The notes: a model not told the origin generated them from the sequence alone. Shown: positions 1-9,335, numbered from the stretch's first letter. The stretch is DNA of 64,000 nucleotides from Paenibacillus mendelii (GCF_024498075.1 NZ_JANHOF010000020.1:21523-85522), one strand, 5' to 3'. Translations and numbers: made by a program.

Positions 1-1
1 C

Positions 2-907
2 GGCAAGTCGGGCGATGATAAAGTAACGGTCAATATCGCGGTTAACGGCGGGTTGAACCTGCTGTCGGTCGCCAAGCAGAAGGGCTGGTTCGAAGAAGAG
101 TTCGCCAAATTGAATGCGGATGTCGAGTGGCATGAATTCCAGAGCAGCGTTCCACTGCTGGAAGGGATCGTATCGAACCGCGTGGATTTCTCCTTTATCG
201 GCGATGGCACGGTCGTTACAGGCAAGGCGGCGAACAGCCCGTTCACCGTCATCTCCACTATCGGCGTTCAAGGTAATCAGAACAGCGTTATTGTGAAGAC
301 GGACAGCGAGGTTCAATCGATTGCCGATCTGAAGGGCAAGAAAGTCGCCGTAGCGAAGGGCTCATCGGCACATATTTTCCTGATTAAGGCGCTTGAGAAG
401 AACATCATGAAGGAATCGGATCTCAAAATCGTGCAGCTGCAGCCGGACGAAGCCAATTCCGCATTCCAAACGGGCGGCGTTGATGCTTGGGCAACCTGGG
501 ATCCATTCGTAACAACGGAAGTGAAATCAAGCCGCGCACGGATCGTCGAAAGCGTGGAAACGATGAATATCGTCGCTCCTGCGCTCATGATCGGGCGGGA
601 CAAATTTATTGAGGAGCATCCTGAGCTGACGACGGCTTACTTGAAGGTGTATCAGAAGACGGTTGACTGGGTCAATGGAAATAAGGATGAAGCCGCGTCG
701 CTTCTAGCGGAAGAGAAGAAGATGGACTTGGAATTGGTGAAGACGCTCGTCAACTATACGAACTATATCAATACGCCAGTGACGGCCGATGTTCAAGCGG
801 CTATGCAATCGACGGCAGATATTCTGCTCGAAGCGGGCACGATCAAGGACAAAGTCGATATTAGCAAGTCATTTAACAATACCTTTATTGAAGATGCACT
901 TAAGTAG
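2..907 (+). CDS. ABC transporter substrate-binding protein, sulfonate/nitrate type (5' partial)
   Basis: The gene runs in from the left edge; the open frame is continuous from base 2, so the signal peptide and lipobox lie outside the window. The 301 visible residues fit an SsuA/TauA/NMT1-like periplasmic-binding fold: NGGLNLLSVAKQKGWFEEEF near the start, then FIGDGTVV, and the hinge stretch IADLKGKKVAVAKGSSAHIFL typical of aliphatic-sulfonate binding proteins. GGVDAWATWDPFV is the usual ligand-side motif of this family. The expected role is capture of an alkanesulfonate or related anion outside the membrane and delivery to an SsuBC-type transporter, whose genes would lie upstream. Substrate is inferred from family only. 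Confidence 0.85.
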   Translation, partial: GKSGDDKVTVNIAVNGGLNLLSVAKQKGWFEEEFAKLNADVEWHEFQSSVPLLEGIVSNRVDFSFIGDGTVVTGKAANSPFTVISTIGVQGNQNSVIVKTDSEVQSIADLKGKKVAVAKGSSAHIFLIKALEKNIMKESDLKIVQLQPDEANSAFQTGGVDAWATWDPFVTTEVKSSRARIVESVETMNIVAPALMIGRDKFIEEHPELTTAYLKVYQKTVDWVNGNKDEAASLLAEEKKMDLELVKTLVNYTNYINTPVTADVQAAMQSTADILLEAGTIKDKVDISKSFNNTFIEDALK

Positions 908-947
908 TTAAATAGCTCTACCCGGTAACGAATGCTAGAGGAGGCGC

Positions 948-1436
948 ATGTCAATGGGGACAGATCGACAAAGCTCGATTCACAATTATAAGCAGACAGC
1001 CGTGAAGATTCGTCAAAGCGTGGAAGGGTTATCGGAGCAGCTGATTGCATGGAAGCCCGGTCCGGACGTATGGAGCATTCAAGAAATCATCGGTCATCTA
1101 ATGGATTCCAATATCGTCAATTCGTACCGCATACGCAAAATCATCTCAGAGCCGGTGACGCCAATCGTTACCTTTGCTCATGAGGAATGGGTGAATGTAC
1201 AGCAATTCAACGATATTCCGCTGCCTGAGATATTGGATGCTTATGAAGCGCTCGCCCGCTATAATGCGCTGCTTCTGAACAAGCTCACGGAAGAACAGTG
1301 GCAGAAGTACGGCATGAAGAATGAAGAGCAAATTTCGATTTCCCATATTATAGACAAGTTTATTTGCAATCATGTAGAGAAGCATCTTGGACAGATTGAA
1401 CGCAATAAATCCGAATATAACGCTAACTTGGTTTAA
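948..1436 (+). CDS. DinB/YfiT-family four-helix protein
   Basis: A 162-residue DinB-like protein. The three metal-ligand histidines expected for this fold are visible: one in EIIGHLMDSN and two in CNHVEKHLGQIERN near the C terminus. Family members are metal-binding four-helix bundles, some acting as bacillithiol or mycothiol S-transferases; the substrate here cannot be told. Start ATG 948 sits 7 bases after GAGGAGG. It follows the substrate-binding gene by 40 bp on the same strand and precedes the amidohydrolase by 24 bp, so the three may be co-transcribed. Confidence 0.8.
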   Translation: MSMGTDRQSSIHNYKQTAVKIRQSVEGLSEQLIAWKPGPDVWSIQEIIGHLMDSNIVNSYRIRKIISEPVTPIVTFAHEEWVNVQQFNDIPLPEILDAYEALARYNALLLNKLTEEQWQKYGMKNEEQISISHIIDKFICNHVEKHLGQIERNKSEYNANLV

Positions 1437-1460
1437 ACGCCTAGAAAGGAGGAGCCTTCA

Positions 1461-2645
1461 ATGACTGACGTACAACGTTTGCTTGCCCAGGCGGAAGCCG
1501 CACAAGAACAAGTGATTCAATGGAGGCGCCACCTGCACCAGCATCCTGAGGTTTCATTTCACGAGAGCGAAACCGCTCATTATATAGAAGAGACACTTCG
1601 CTCCATCGGACGTATGGAGGTATCCCGTCCGACCGCGACGAGCGTGATGGCGAGACTGATCGGCCGGCAACCTGGCAAGGTTCTGGCGATTCGGGCAGAT
1701 ATCGATGCGCTGCCGATCGAAGAAAACACCGGGCTTCCGTTCAGTTCGGTCAACCCGGGTGCGATGCATGCCTGCGGGCATGATGGACACACGGCCACTG
1801 TACTCGGAGTAGCGAAGGTGATGGCCGAACATTACGATTCGCTTCAAGGCGAAATCCGGTTTATTTTTCAACATGCGGAAGAGCTGCCTCCCGGCGGCGC
1901 CGATGAGATGATCGCGGCCGGTGTGATGGAAGGCGTGGATGCCGTCATTGGCGCGCATCTGCAATCGCCGATCGAGGTAGGCAAGGTCGGTGTCGTCGCA
2001 GGTCCGATGCTGGCTTCACCGGATACGTTCTATATTACGGTGCACGGCAAGGGCGGACACGCGGCCGAGCCCCATATGGCGATCGATCCCGTTGCGATTG
2101 GCGCTCAATTGGTTACGAACCTGCAGCATCTGGCCTCCAGAGCCTTCAATCCTATGGACCCGCTGGTCGTATCGGTAACGAAATTTATCGCCGGACATAC
2201 ACATAATGTCATCCCGGGAAGTGCAGAGCTGTGCGGCACGGTTCGCTGCATGGATCCTGATCTTCGTGGACAATTGCCGAAGCGGATGAAGCAGATTATT
2301 GAAGGCATTACACAAGCGCACGGCGCAACGTATGAGTTCCGTTATGATTACGGCTATCGCCCTCTTATCAATCATGAGGCGGTTACACAGATCGTAGCAG
2401 AATCCGTTAAGGAGCTCTACGGAGAGGACAAGCTGTACACGATCAAACCAAGCATGTCAGCCGATGACTTCTCCGCATACCTGCACCTGGCGCCGGGCAC
2501 TTATTTCAACATCGGAGCCGGCAACAAGGAGAAGGGAATAACTTACCCCCACCATCATCCACAATTTACAATCGATGAAGGCTCTCTTCTAATCGGTATG
2601 AAGGTGTTCATTACAGCAGCCTTGAAGCTGCTGGCCGTGAAGTAG
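1461..2645 (+). CDS. M20-family metal-dependent amidohydrolase (N-acyl amino acid / hippurate hydrolase type)
   Basis: 394 residues, the usual length for the M20D amidohydrolases (hippurate hydrolase, N-acetyl-L-amino acid deacetylase, IAA-amino acid hydrolase). Visible motifs are RADIDALPIEE, the metal-binding MHACGHDGHTA, the catalytic glutamates in QHAEELPPGGA, and the late MSADDFSAYL ligand region. The enzyme should cleave an amide bond from an N-acylated amino acid or peptide in the cytoplasm using two metal ions. An AAGGAGGAG ribosome site precedes ATG 1461. A strong hairpin terminator follows 8 bp after the stop, ending the short run of genes that starts with the SsuA-like protein. Position after a sulfonate-type binding protein suggests scavenging of an amidated organic compound (inference). 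Confidence 0.88.
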   Translation: MTDVQRLLAQAEAAQEQVIQWRRHLHQHPEVSFHESETAHYIEETLRSIGRMEVSRPTATSVMARLIGRQPGKVLAIRADIDALPIEENTGLPFSSVNPGAMHACGHDGHTATVLGVAKVMAEHYDSLQGEIRFIFQHAEELPPGGADEMIAAGVMEGVDAVIGAHLQSPIEVGKVGVVAGPMLASPDTFYITVHGKGGHAAEPHMAIDPVAIGAQLVTNLQHLASRAFNPMDPLVVSVTKFIAGHTHNVIPGSAELCGTVRCMDPDLRGQLPKRMKQIIEGITQAHGATYEFRYDYGYRPLINHEAVTQIVAESVKELYGEDKLYTIKPSMSADDFSAYLHLAPGTYFNIGAGNKEKGITYPHHHPQFTIDEGSLLIGMKVFITAALKLLAVK

Positions 2646-2652
2646 AACAGAT

Positions 2653-2696
2653 AACCTGCGGAGTCATTGAACAATGATTCCGCAGGTTATTTATTT
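2653..2696 (+). terminator. Rho-independent terminator after the amidohydrolase gene
   Basis: A long stem, AACCTGCGGA with TCATTG pairing to CAATGA and TCCGCAGGTT, is followed by ATTTATTTT. The T-rich side is on the plus strand only. Confidence 0.85.
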
Positions 2697-2743
2697 TGCA
2701 AAATGGCAGAGAACGCTTTGTCAGAAACTCACGCGCTGATATG

Positions 2744-3445
2744 CTATTTACAAAGCTGCTCAAGGGAAACCGGATAGATCGGCTTAATCAGCTCGAGAAT
2801 AGCCTTGGCATAATCCTGAATTTCTTGCTGGGCATCGTCCTCTAGACGCTGTGCCAGGAAGTGGGCGACGGATTGTACGGAAGCTGTCCAATACCAGCGG
2901 ATATACAACCCATACGCAGGAAGGAACAGACGGGCTTGCTCCGCACAGATTCCATCTACTAAGGCTGCCTCGTATTTAGAGATCCCTTGCTCGATGTAAG
3001 CCATTAATTCTCCTGTGTACTTCTTGCCCAGTTCCCAGGCTATGGGTTCACCGCTGCCCTGCTTGGAATTGGCCGGCTTCGATCTCCATTCACCTGCCTT
3101 AGGGATATAGAATGCGGGCTCCTCCGTAATGTAGCGGCGGCTCGACTCATTCCAGGCATCTAAGCTATCGCCTGTCCCTTCATAATGAGCGGAGCCCACC
3201 ACATACTTCCACCACTGCCTAGCAACCATCAATGGAGCGTATACCTCAAATTGTGTAATGGCATGCCGGAATGGGGATGTGTGGCCTTCTTGGGCTAGAA
3301 ACTTAATGAGCCGGATATCTCGCTCACTCAGTTCGAGCGACTCTTTGGCATAGGATACTCGCGCAGCATTGGCAACGGTTAAGTCTGATCCCATGTGATC
3401 TACTAACCGTACATATCCTTTATCGTGAACGTTTATTATTGTCAT
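2744..3445 (-). CDS. thyX: FAD-dependent thymidylate synthase
   Basis: 233 residues, full length for ThyX, which makes dTMP from dUMP with methylenetetrahydrofolate and reduced FAD. Visible are TSPFRHAITQFEVYAPLMVARQWWKY and, after an insertion, DAWNESSRRY, corresponding to the ThyX signature region. Here the classic RHR is replaced by RQWWKY, as remembered for the cyanobacterial/phage-like subgroup. The ribosome site AGGGGGA precedes ATG at 3445. The gene lies 25 bp downstream of a truncated Nudix gene on the same strand, so it may have replaced that gene's 3' end. A Firmicute with this gene may also have thyA elsewhere; nothing here decides that. Confidence 0.9.
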   Translation of the reverse strand: MTIINVHDKGYVRLVDHMGSDLTVANAARVSYAKESLELSERDIRLIKFLAQEGHTSPFRHAITQFEVYAPLMVARQWWKYVVGSAHYEGTGDSLDAWNESSRRYITEEPAFYIPKAGEWRSKPANSKQGSGEPIAWELGKKYTGELMAYIEQGISKYEAALVDGICAEQARLFLPAYGLYIRWYWTASVQSVAHFLAQRLEDDAQQEIQDYAKAILELIKPIYPVSLEQLCK

Positions 3446-3470
3446 TCAGAAATCCCCCTGTGATGTATAT

Positions 3471-3668
3471 TTAATTCCGCGGCTGGTCGATTTCTTCCTT
3501 TACCTCGCGAATGACAGCCGACCTGCTGTCTTCCCCATATTCAATCGTCCCTCCCACTGGGCGATATGTAACTACACCGTCCACCTCAGGAAACTTCTCT
3601 ACCAATATGGAATCCTCTCTTCGAATGATACAAAGTGAAGAGGCTCTATAGCCCAGACTCTGAGTCAT
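3471..3668 (-). pseudogene. Nudix hydrolase, 3'-truncated
   Basis: Only 65 residues from the best start (ATG at 3668, 9 bases after GGAGG). They cover the N-terminal half of a Nudix hydrolase: TQSLGYRASSLCIIRREDSILVEK, then the Nudix box GGTIEYGEDSRSAVIREVKEEI. The frame stops four residues after the box (DQPRN), where intact relatives run on for about 80 more. The missing part would have lain where thyX now begins. An upstream in-frame start at 3725 is possible but has no ribosome site. The box glutamates are present, yet a fold cut here is unlikely to be stable. Confidence 0.7.
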
Positions 3669-3690
3669 GTGCAGCGTTCCTCCGTTCTCA

Positions 3691-3721
3691 AAACAACCCT
3701 TTACTGCCCGGCAGTAAAGGG
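3691..3721 (-). terminator. Terminator after the methyltransferase gene
   Basis: Near-perfect hairpin CCCTTTACTGCC / GGCAGTAAAGGG. Read on the minus strand it is followed by TTGTTTTGAG. It lies 16 bp past the stop of the methyltransferase gene and before the Nudix start. Confidence 0.75.
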
Positions 3722-3737
3722 TCATCGTGATCTGGAT

Positions 3738-4517
3738 TTATTTTCTTACGGCTTCATAAACGAATTGCTGCTTCCCATGGGTGGGTGGATTGCCAAATTC
3801 GAAGTCGGCGGAAATCGTGACATCGGCAAAACCAATGCTTTCTAAAATAAACTTGAACTCTTCTACTCCGTACCATCGAAGGGCGAAGCGCTGCAATTCG
3901 GTTTGAATGAGCTCTCCAGCCCGCCACTTTTCATACTTGAGGTAGTCTACTTTATATTGGTTAAAGAAAAGATCGGCTTCCACGCACTTGCCTTCCATCG
4001 TGATGATGTCGCCATTCGGACAATGGAACGTAGCGGTGCCGTCCCATTTGCCTACATTAGAACTGTTGTAGTCCTCCCCAGGTAGAAAGAGATCCAGCAG
4101 GAGACGTCCACCTGATTCGAGATGATCATACAATCGCCTTAAGACCTCGATCGCTTCTGCACGTTGTTCAATTAGCTGAAATGATCCAGCAGGAATAATG
4201 ATGGCTTCATATTGGTTCGGAAGATCAAGCACCTTCAAATCCGCTTGAATCAAGATGGGGCTCAGACCACGAGCATCACAATGCCGCCGGCAGGACTCCA
4301 GCATCTCCAGAGAGTAATCGACTCCGTCGACTAGAAGACCTGATTCAAGAAGAGGGATGATCACACGTCCCGAACCGACCATGGCTTCAAGAATCCGCCC
4401 CTTGCAAGACTTCAACCGTGCCTGATAATATTCAATATCACCATTAAAGGACTGCCCAATTTTCTTCGTTAGGTCATAGACCTCTGTGCAAAGCTCGCCA
4501 TAATAACTGAAAGACAT
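3738..4517 (-). CDS. Class I SAM-dependent methyltransferase
   Basis: 259 residues with a Rossmann-type methyltransferase core. Motif I is ILEAMVGSGRVIIPLLESG, followed by the acidic strand end VDGVDYSLEMLE, and later QYEAIIIPAGSFQLI and a DHLESGGRLLLDLFLP helix-strand unit. This gives confidence in SAM binding but not in the acceptor molecule. The SD GGGAG lies 8 bases before ATG 4517. It has its own terminator, so it is probably a single-gene transcript. Confidence 0.8.
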   Translation of the reverse strand: MSFSYYGELCTEVYDLTKKIGQSFNGDIEYYQARLKSCKGRILEAMVGSGRVIIPLLESGLLVDGVDYSLEMLESCRRHCDARGLSPILIQADLKVLDLPNQYEAIIIPAGSFQLIEQRAEAIEVLRRLYDHLESGGRLLLDLFLPGEDYNSSNVGKWDGTATFHCPNGDIITMEGKCVEADLFFNQYKVDYLKYEKWRAGELIQTELQRFALRWYGVEEFKFILESIGFADVTISADFEFGNPPTHGKQQFVYEAVRK

Positions 4518-4757
4518 CGAATGTTCTCCCTCCGTGGTTTGAATTGTTGCACGGAAGTGGGATCTCCCAATCTTATCCCTTCCGCACCTCTACAATATTG
4601 GCTTCACCAACGAATGAAATGACTCTCATTACAATCACTCACTTTCTTAATAGGATTGAATTAATCTTAATATACAAGTAAAATCTTGGCAATGGAAGCG
4701 CGGGCATAGAATCAGCGAAGCATAAGAATGTTTCTGGAGAAGCTAACGCTGATAATA
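4518..4757. other. Intergenic stretch upstream of the methyltransferase
   Basis: No open frame with a ribosome site was found here. It should hold the minus-strand promoter of the methyltransferase; no clear hexamer pair could be assigned. Confidence 0.4.
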
Positions 4758-4789
4758 AAGAAGCCCTTCCCGTTGGGAAAGGCTTCTTC
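4755..4789 (-). terminator. Terminator after spo0M-like gene
   Basis: Stem AAGAAGCC-CTTCCC / GGGAAA-GGCTTCTT with a GTT loop. On the minus strand it is followed by TTTATTAT. It lies 34 bp beyond the stop of the Spo0M gene. Confidence 0.8.
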
Positions 4790-4822
4790 GCGTACACCGC
4801 AATTAGATGCGGGTGTGTTCGT

Positions 4823-5602
4823 TTATACGTATTTGTGGATTATTTCGGCCAGCTGGTTGGCAGCGTAGCTCGCTCCGGAAGCAAGCTGATTGCGGTCGAA
4901 CCGCAGCTTTACAAACCGCTCATCCGTATCCATCGCTTCGGAGAAGAATCCGCCTAACCCGCGCGCCTTGCGGTCGATCTGCAGCAGCAAGTCCACGCCG
5001 TTCTCATCCGGATCAAACATGATTTCCAACTCGTCGAGTTGACCACGGAACTGCGAGGTAGGGACGAACTCGAACTCTTGAACGAAAGGCAATCCATTCA
5101 GCCTGCTGTAGTTCGGCGCGTATTCGCAAGTCACCTTGCGAAGCCGGAAACCAAGCTGTTTAACCGCCTCCAGAATTACCGCGGAATACGGGTGCGGGTT
5201 TACTTCAAGCTGATCTTGATCCTTCGGATCGACCGCTTCTTTAATATCCAATCCGGTTTGAATCCAGACAGGCGTTCTCCCCATCGTCACTGGTGTATTC
5301 ACCGGAAGCTGGAATGAGACAGGGTACTCATAGACTTGCTCCGCCTCTACGGTAAACTTCCTCGCCAACAGGATTTTGGACAAGGTTGCTTCCACATCCA
5401 TCTTCGTATCGTTCTGTTCCTTCACGTAACGCGTCTTAACGAAGGCATAGACGTCATCGACCTGTTGATCCACACGGCCACCTTGAATCCGGACAACGCC
5501 GCTGATCGTATCCCCTGCGTTCACCACTTCTTGATGGAGCATAAGATCTACCTGAGCCCCGCCAATCCCGACACTCGCTAGCATTCGTTTGAACATTGAC
5601 AT
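4823..5602 (-). CDS. spo0M: Spo0M-family sporulation-control protein
   Basis: 259 residues from ATG 5602, preceded by GGAGGAGG. The longer frame upstream to 5668 has no ribosome site. The start MFKRMLASVGIGGAQVDL and the arrestin-like body (VNAGDTISGVVRIQGGRVDQQVDDVYAFVKTRYV, then SFQLPVNTPVTMGRTPVWIQTGLDIK) are characteristic of Spo0M/SpoOM. The C terminus carries the acidic FDPDENGVDLLLQIDRKARG. Spo0M acts in the cytoplasm and affects phosphorelay-linked sporulation and cell-division behaviour in Bacillus; its exact biochemistry is unclear. It stands alone with a terminator. Symbol assigned by family resemblance. Confidence 0.88.
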   Translation of the reverse strand: MSMFKRMLASVGIGGAQVDLMLHQEVVNAGDTISGVVRIQGGRVDQQVDDVYAFVKTRYVKEQNDTKMDVEATLSKILLARKFTVEAEQVYEYPVSFQLPVNTPVTMGRTPVWIQTGLDIKEAVDPKDQDQLEVNPHPYSAVILEAVKQLGFRLRKVTCEYAPNYSRLNGLPFVQEFEFVPTSQFRGQLDELEIMFDPDENGVDLLLQIDRKARGLGGFFSEAMDTDERFVKLRFDRNQLASGASYAANQLAEIIHKYV

Positions 5603-5685
5603 TATTGCAAACCTCCTCCATTTCATCACATATCCACTGATACGCTGAGGAAATATAACAGGTTTCATTTGTTCGCAGCATAACG

Positions 5686-6576
5686 TTAAGGAGAGGCTTC
5701 ACCCGCCAGACAGTCCGGGTTTCTCTTATAATAACCGGGATTAACTCCTGTTGCGGACTTGAAAGATTTCGAGAAGTGATGCACATCGGTAAAGCCGCAA
5801 TATTCGCTCACTTTCTGGATGGTTAGTCCTTCCCTTAACAGCTCCTGAGAATGTTCGATTCGTAATTTTAACAAGTATTGATACGGCGTCATGTTAAAAT
5901 GCTGCTTGAACAGCACTGTAAATCGAGAAGGCGACAGGTTGGCCCTTCTCGCCATATCGCCTATGCTGATCGGTTCGGAGAAATGAAAGGCAAAGTATGA
6001 CGTGATCCAATTCAGGAAGGGCTGCGGGGACAGTACCCCCGGCTTGGGCTTCATGTAATGCTTGAACAGGGTGGTCAGCCATTCATGGGCAAGCTGGTTG
6101 GCTTCTACGATCCCCATGTAGGTTTGCAGCTGCCAGCATTCAATCATCTTTAAGACCAAATCCCGCATTTTGCCCGAATGGGACGTCTCCAGCTTGAAGG
6201 GTAGGCGAACATCCTCGCAATGATGAAGTCTGGGCTGCATGTAAGCTTCATAGGAAGTCATGTCCACTTGACCGGCTAGGGTGACGAAGCTGTTCTCCCT
6301 TTGCGGATTATAGAACAAATCCAGGTGTACGTACGGATTAATCGTATTGGTCAATCCTCTGATGGTGTGGACATCACCAGGCTGAAGCAGGCAGAGGTCC
6401 CCTTCTTTCAACGTATGCATTTGACCGTTGACCTGAATTTCAAATTGACCCTCCTGTACATAGAAAATAATGTAATCGAGCAGATTGCGCTCGCCGATAA
6501 GAAACGGAGGCCGGATCGCATAATCGGCAATGCGAATATAGGGTGCAATGACGTGATCTTCTAATTTCATCTGCAT
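5686..6576 (-). CDS. AraC-family transcriptional regulator
   Basis: 296 residues. The N-terminal half is a cupin-like sensor (QFEIQVNGQMHTLKEGDLCLLQPGDVHTI). The C-terminal hundred residues contain two AraC-type HTH motifs: ISIGDMARRANLSPSRFTVLFKQ and TIQKVSEYCGFTDVHHFSKSFK, ending GVNPGYYKRN. The gene is divergent from the GH116 glycosidase gene with about 140 bp between, so it very likely senses a sugar and activates that gene. Two ATGs (6576 and 6570) are possible behind AAGAGG; spacing favours the second slightly. Confidence 0.88.
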   Translation of the reverse strand: MQMKLEDHVIAPYIRIADYAIRPPFLIGERNLLDYIIFYVQEGQFEIQVNGQMHTLKEGDLCLLQPGDVHTIRGLTNTINPYVHLDLFYNPQRENSFVTLAGQVDMTSYEAYMQPRLHHCEDVRLPFKLETSHSGKMRDLVLKMIECWQLQTYMGIVEANQLAHEWLTTLFKHYMKPKPGVLSPQPFLNWITSYFAFHFSEPISIGDMARRANLSPSRFTVLFKQHFNMTPYQYLLKLRIEHSQELLREGLTIQKVSEYCGFTDVHHFSKSFKSATGVNPGYYKRNPDCLAGEASP

Positions 6577-6609
6577 TAAACCTCTTTCAAGATCTAATTA
6601 CAATCGTTT

Positions 6610-6637
6610 TTTACAAAGAAAACAGGTCTATTATATA
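6610..6637 (+). promoter_or_regulatory. Candidate sigma-A promoter for the GH116 gene
   Basis: TTTACA at 6610-6615 and TATATA at 6632-6637 with a 16-bp spacer, about 80 bp before the glycosidase start and inside the divergent AraC intergenic region. Confidence 0.4.
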
Positions 6638-6715
6638 AAGAATTCCATACTCGCTCCTCTTATGATGAAACCAGTATATTACTTCGTATTCTATCATTAT
6701 ATGGGGAGGCTGCGT

Positions 6716-9319
6716 ATGGAGAACGTATATAAAGGCCCGAAAACAAGAGAAATCAGCTTTCCGCTAGGCGGAATCGGAAGCGGCAGCATCGGCTTAGCGG
6801 GCAACGGCCGGTTAGTGGACTGGGAAATTTTCAACCGTCCCAATAAGAAGAGCTTCAACGGTTTTAGCCACTTTGCGGTGAAGGCGGAGCATAATGGACA
6901 TGTGCTGGACGCACGGGTATTGAACGGGGACATGCAAGCACCCTACGTTGGCGAGCATATTCGCGGGGGTCCGCTTCATAGCGGCTATGGGTTCGGTCCG
7001 GAAAGCCAGACGATGGCGGGCATGCCCCATTTTGAAGAGGTGGCATTCAGAGGGGAATTCCCGCTGGCAGGCATGTCGTTCAAGGAACCGGCGTTCCCGG
7101 GGAACGTTCAATTACTGGCCTTTAACCCTTTCATTCCGCTGCAAGAGGATGATTCCAGCATTCCCGCAGCCTTCTTCGAGTGGGAACTGGAAAATACGGA
7201 GCAAGTACCTATTACCTATACGCTATGCCTCTCAGCCGGTAACCCCATTCCGACGGAGAAGATTGTCTATGAATACAGCGAGACGACACGCGAGAGTCGA
7301 GAGCGCAGCGTGCATATGATCAAGCTAGGCTCGAAGCAATATGACAGCGAGCATCACCAGTTCGGAGATATCACTATCGCTACGGATGCGGCGGAGATCA
7401 GCTATCAGGAATATTGGTACCGCGGCGGATGGTGCGATAATCTGGAGATGTTCTGGCATGATTTTAAACAGCCCGGGCGTCTGAAGAACAGACAGTATGG
7501 CGTGGATGAGACGCCTATGTACCGGAAAGACACAGCGTCACTGGCCGCACACGTGGAGCTGAAGCCAGGCGAGAAGACGACGATCAGATTCACGATCAGC
7601 TGGCATTTTCCGAATATGAATAATTATTGGAATCCGGATCCGAACGGGCATAATTCATGGAAAAACTACTACGCCACACTGTTCGAGGATTCCCGGGCAA
7701 GCGCGAGGTATGCCTTCGCTCATTGGGACCGCCTGTATGGGGACACGCTCAAATTCAAGGAGGCCTTGTTCTCTTCCACGGTGCCGGCCGTCGTCAAGAA
7801 CGCGGTATCCGCGAATCTGTCCGTCCTGAAAACAGCGACGAGCTTGCGGCTGACCGACGGTTCCTTCTACGGATTCGAAGGCTGCATTGCGGATACCGGC
7901 TGCTGCGAAGGTTCCTGTACGCATGTCTGGAACTATGCTTACGCGATGCCGTTCCTATTCCCCGGCTTGGAACGCAGCATGCGGAATCTAGATTTCCAGT
8001 ACAACAAGCGCGAGGATGGCCGAATGTCATTCCGCCTCATGCTGCCGGCCGGGCGCGAAAGAAATAACTACCGCGCCTGTGCTGACGGCCAGTTCGGCGG
8101 CGTTATCAAGACTTATCGCGATTGGAAGATATCGGGGAATACGGAATGGCTGCGTTCCGTCTGGCCGGACGTCAAGCAATCAATTGAGTATGCATGGGCC
8201 GAGAGCAACGAGGACAAGTGGGATCCGGGCAAAATGGGCGTTCTCACAGGCAGACAGCATCACACCTTGGATATGGAGCTATACGGACCTAATTCCTGGT
8301 TAAGCGGATTTTACTTGGCTGCTCTTAAGGCAGGCGCGGAGATGGCGTCGTTCTTGGGTGAACAGGCCGCATCGGATGAGTACAGCAGGATATTCGAAAT
8401 GGGCAAAGCATGGGTAGATGAGCATTTATTCAATGGCGAATACTACGTTCAGCACATCGATTTGGCAGACAAATCCGTGCTTGATCCATTTGGCGAACCA
8501 ACCGTGAATCATTACTGGAATACAGAACGGGGAGAGATTAAATACCAGATCGCGGAAGGCTGCGCCATCGATCAGGTCGTCGCCCAGTGGCATGCCAATC
8601 TGTGCGGTCTCGGCGAGGTACTCGATCAGGAGCAAACCCGCTCCGCATTGAAATCGTTGTATCGGTATAACTTCAAATCCAGCATGAGACATGAAGCGAA
8701 TACGTGGAGACTCTTCACGCTCAACGACGAAGGAGGACTTGTGATCTGCACATGGCCAAGCGGGGTAAGCAAGCCGACGATTCCATTAACCTACAATACG
8801 GAAACAATGACAGGCTTTGAATACCAGGCAGCTTCGCACATGATCCAAGAAGGCTTTATCGAGGAAGGTCTTGCCATCGTCGAGGCCATTCGCGATCGTT
8901 ACGACGGCGAGAAGCGCAATCCGTGGAATGAGATCGAATGCGGCAGCAATTACGCAAGATCGATGGCAAGCTATTCATTGCTGCAGGCCTTCAGCGGATT
9001 CGAATATAACATGGCCCAAGGCATGATCGGCTTCAGCCCTGCGCAATTGGCCGATGGTATGTTCCGCGTATTCTGGTCGCTCGACATGGGCTGGGGAACA
9101 TTCGAGATGAGCCCCGGGCAAATCCGGCTTCACGTGCTGCACGGAAAACTGGAACTGAAGGTACTCAAGCTTCCTAATGAGCAGATCGAAGTGATCGAAA
9201 GCATCCAATTGGATGGTGTCGACTTGGCGTATACAATCGTAGGGAAAGACATTCATTTTAACCATCCATCCAGGATTGAAGTTAATCACCCACTCGTCCT
9301 ACATCTAGAGCTTCGGTGA
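6716..9319 (+). CDS. GH116-family glycosidase (non-lysosomal glucosylceramidase/GBA2-like)
   Basis: 867 residues from ATG 6716, seven bases after GGGGAGG; the frame opens earlier at 6662 without a good ribosome site. The N-terminal domain begins with GPKTREISFPLGGIGSGSIGL, the hallmark of GH116 and related glucosylceramidases. The alpha/alpha-barrel catalytic domain follows from about residue 370. E398 in CCEGSCTHVWNY is the candidate nucleophile and D519 in HHTLDMELYGPNSWLSG the candidate acid/base, judged by position relative to GBA2 and TxGH116. No signal peptide is seen, so it acts in the cytoplasm on an imported beta-glucoside, beta-xyloside or similar. Control is probably by the divergent AraC regulator. 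Exact substrate unknown. Confidence 0.88.
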   Translation: MENVYKGPKTREISFPLGGIGSGSIGLAGNGRLVDWEIFNRPNKKSFNGFSHFAVKAEHNGHVLDARVLNGDMQAPYVGEHIRGGPLHSGYGFGPESQTMAGMPHFEEVAFRGEFPLAGMSFKEPAFPGNVQLLAFNPFIPLQEDDSSIPAAFFEWELENTEQVPITYTLCLSAGNPIPTEKIVYEYSETTRESRERSVHMIKLGSKQYDSEHHQFGDITIATDAAEISYQEYWYRGGWCDNLEMFWHDFKQPGRLKNRQYGVDETPMYRKDTASLAAHVELKPGEKTTIRFTISWHFPNMNNYWNPDPNGHNSWKNYYATLFEDSRASARYAFAHWDRLYGDTLKFKEALFSSTVPAVVKNAVSANLSVLKTATSLRLTDGSFYGFEGCIADTGCCEGSCTHVWNYAYAMPFLFPGLERSMRNLDFQYNKREDGRMSFRLMLPAGRERNNYRACADGQFGGVIKTYRDWKISGNTEWLRSVWPDVKQSIEYAWAESNEDKWDPGKMGVLTGRQHHTLDMELYGPNSWLSGFYLAALKAGAEMASFLGEQAASDEYSRIFEMGKAWVDEHLFNGEYYVQHIDLADKSVLDPFGEPTVNHYWNTERGEIKYQIAEGCAIDQVVAQWHANLCGLGEVLDQEQTRSALKSLYRYNFKSSMRHEANTWRLFTLNDEGGLVICTWPSGVSKPTIPLTYNTETMTGFEYQAASHMIQEGFIEEGLAIVEAIRDRYDGEKRNPWNEIECGSNYARSMASYSLLQAFSGFEYNMAQGMIGFSPAQLADGMFRVFWSLDMGWGTFEMSPGQIRLHVLHGKLELKVLKLPNEQIEVIESIQLDGVDLAYTIVGKDIHFNHPSRIEVNHPLVLHLELR

Positions 9320-9335
9320 TACAATTGATAGCCAG

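Noticed and set aside
3668..3725. Upstream start for the Nudix fragment
   Set aside because: It overlaps a terminator hairpin and has no ribosome site; the internal ATG has GGAGG.
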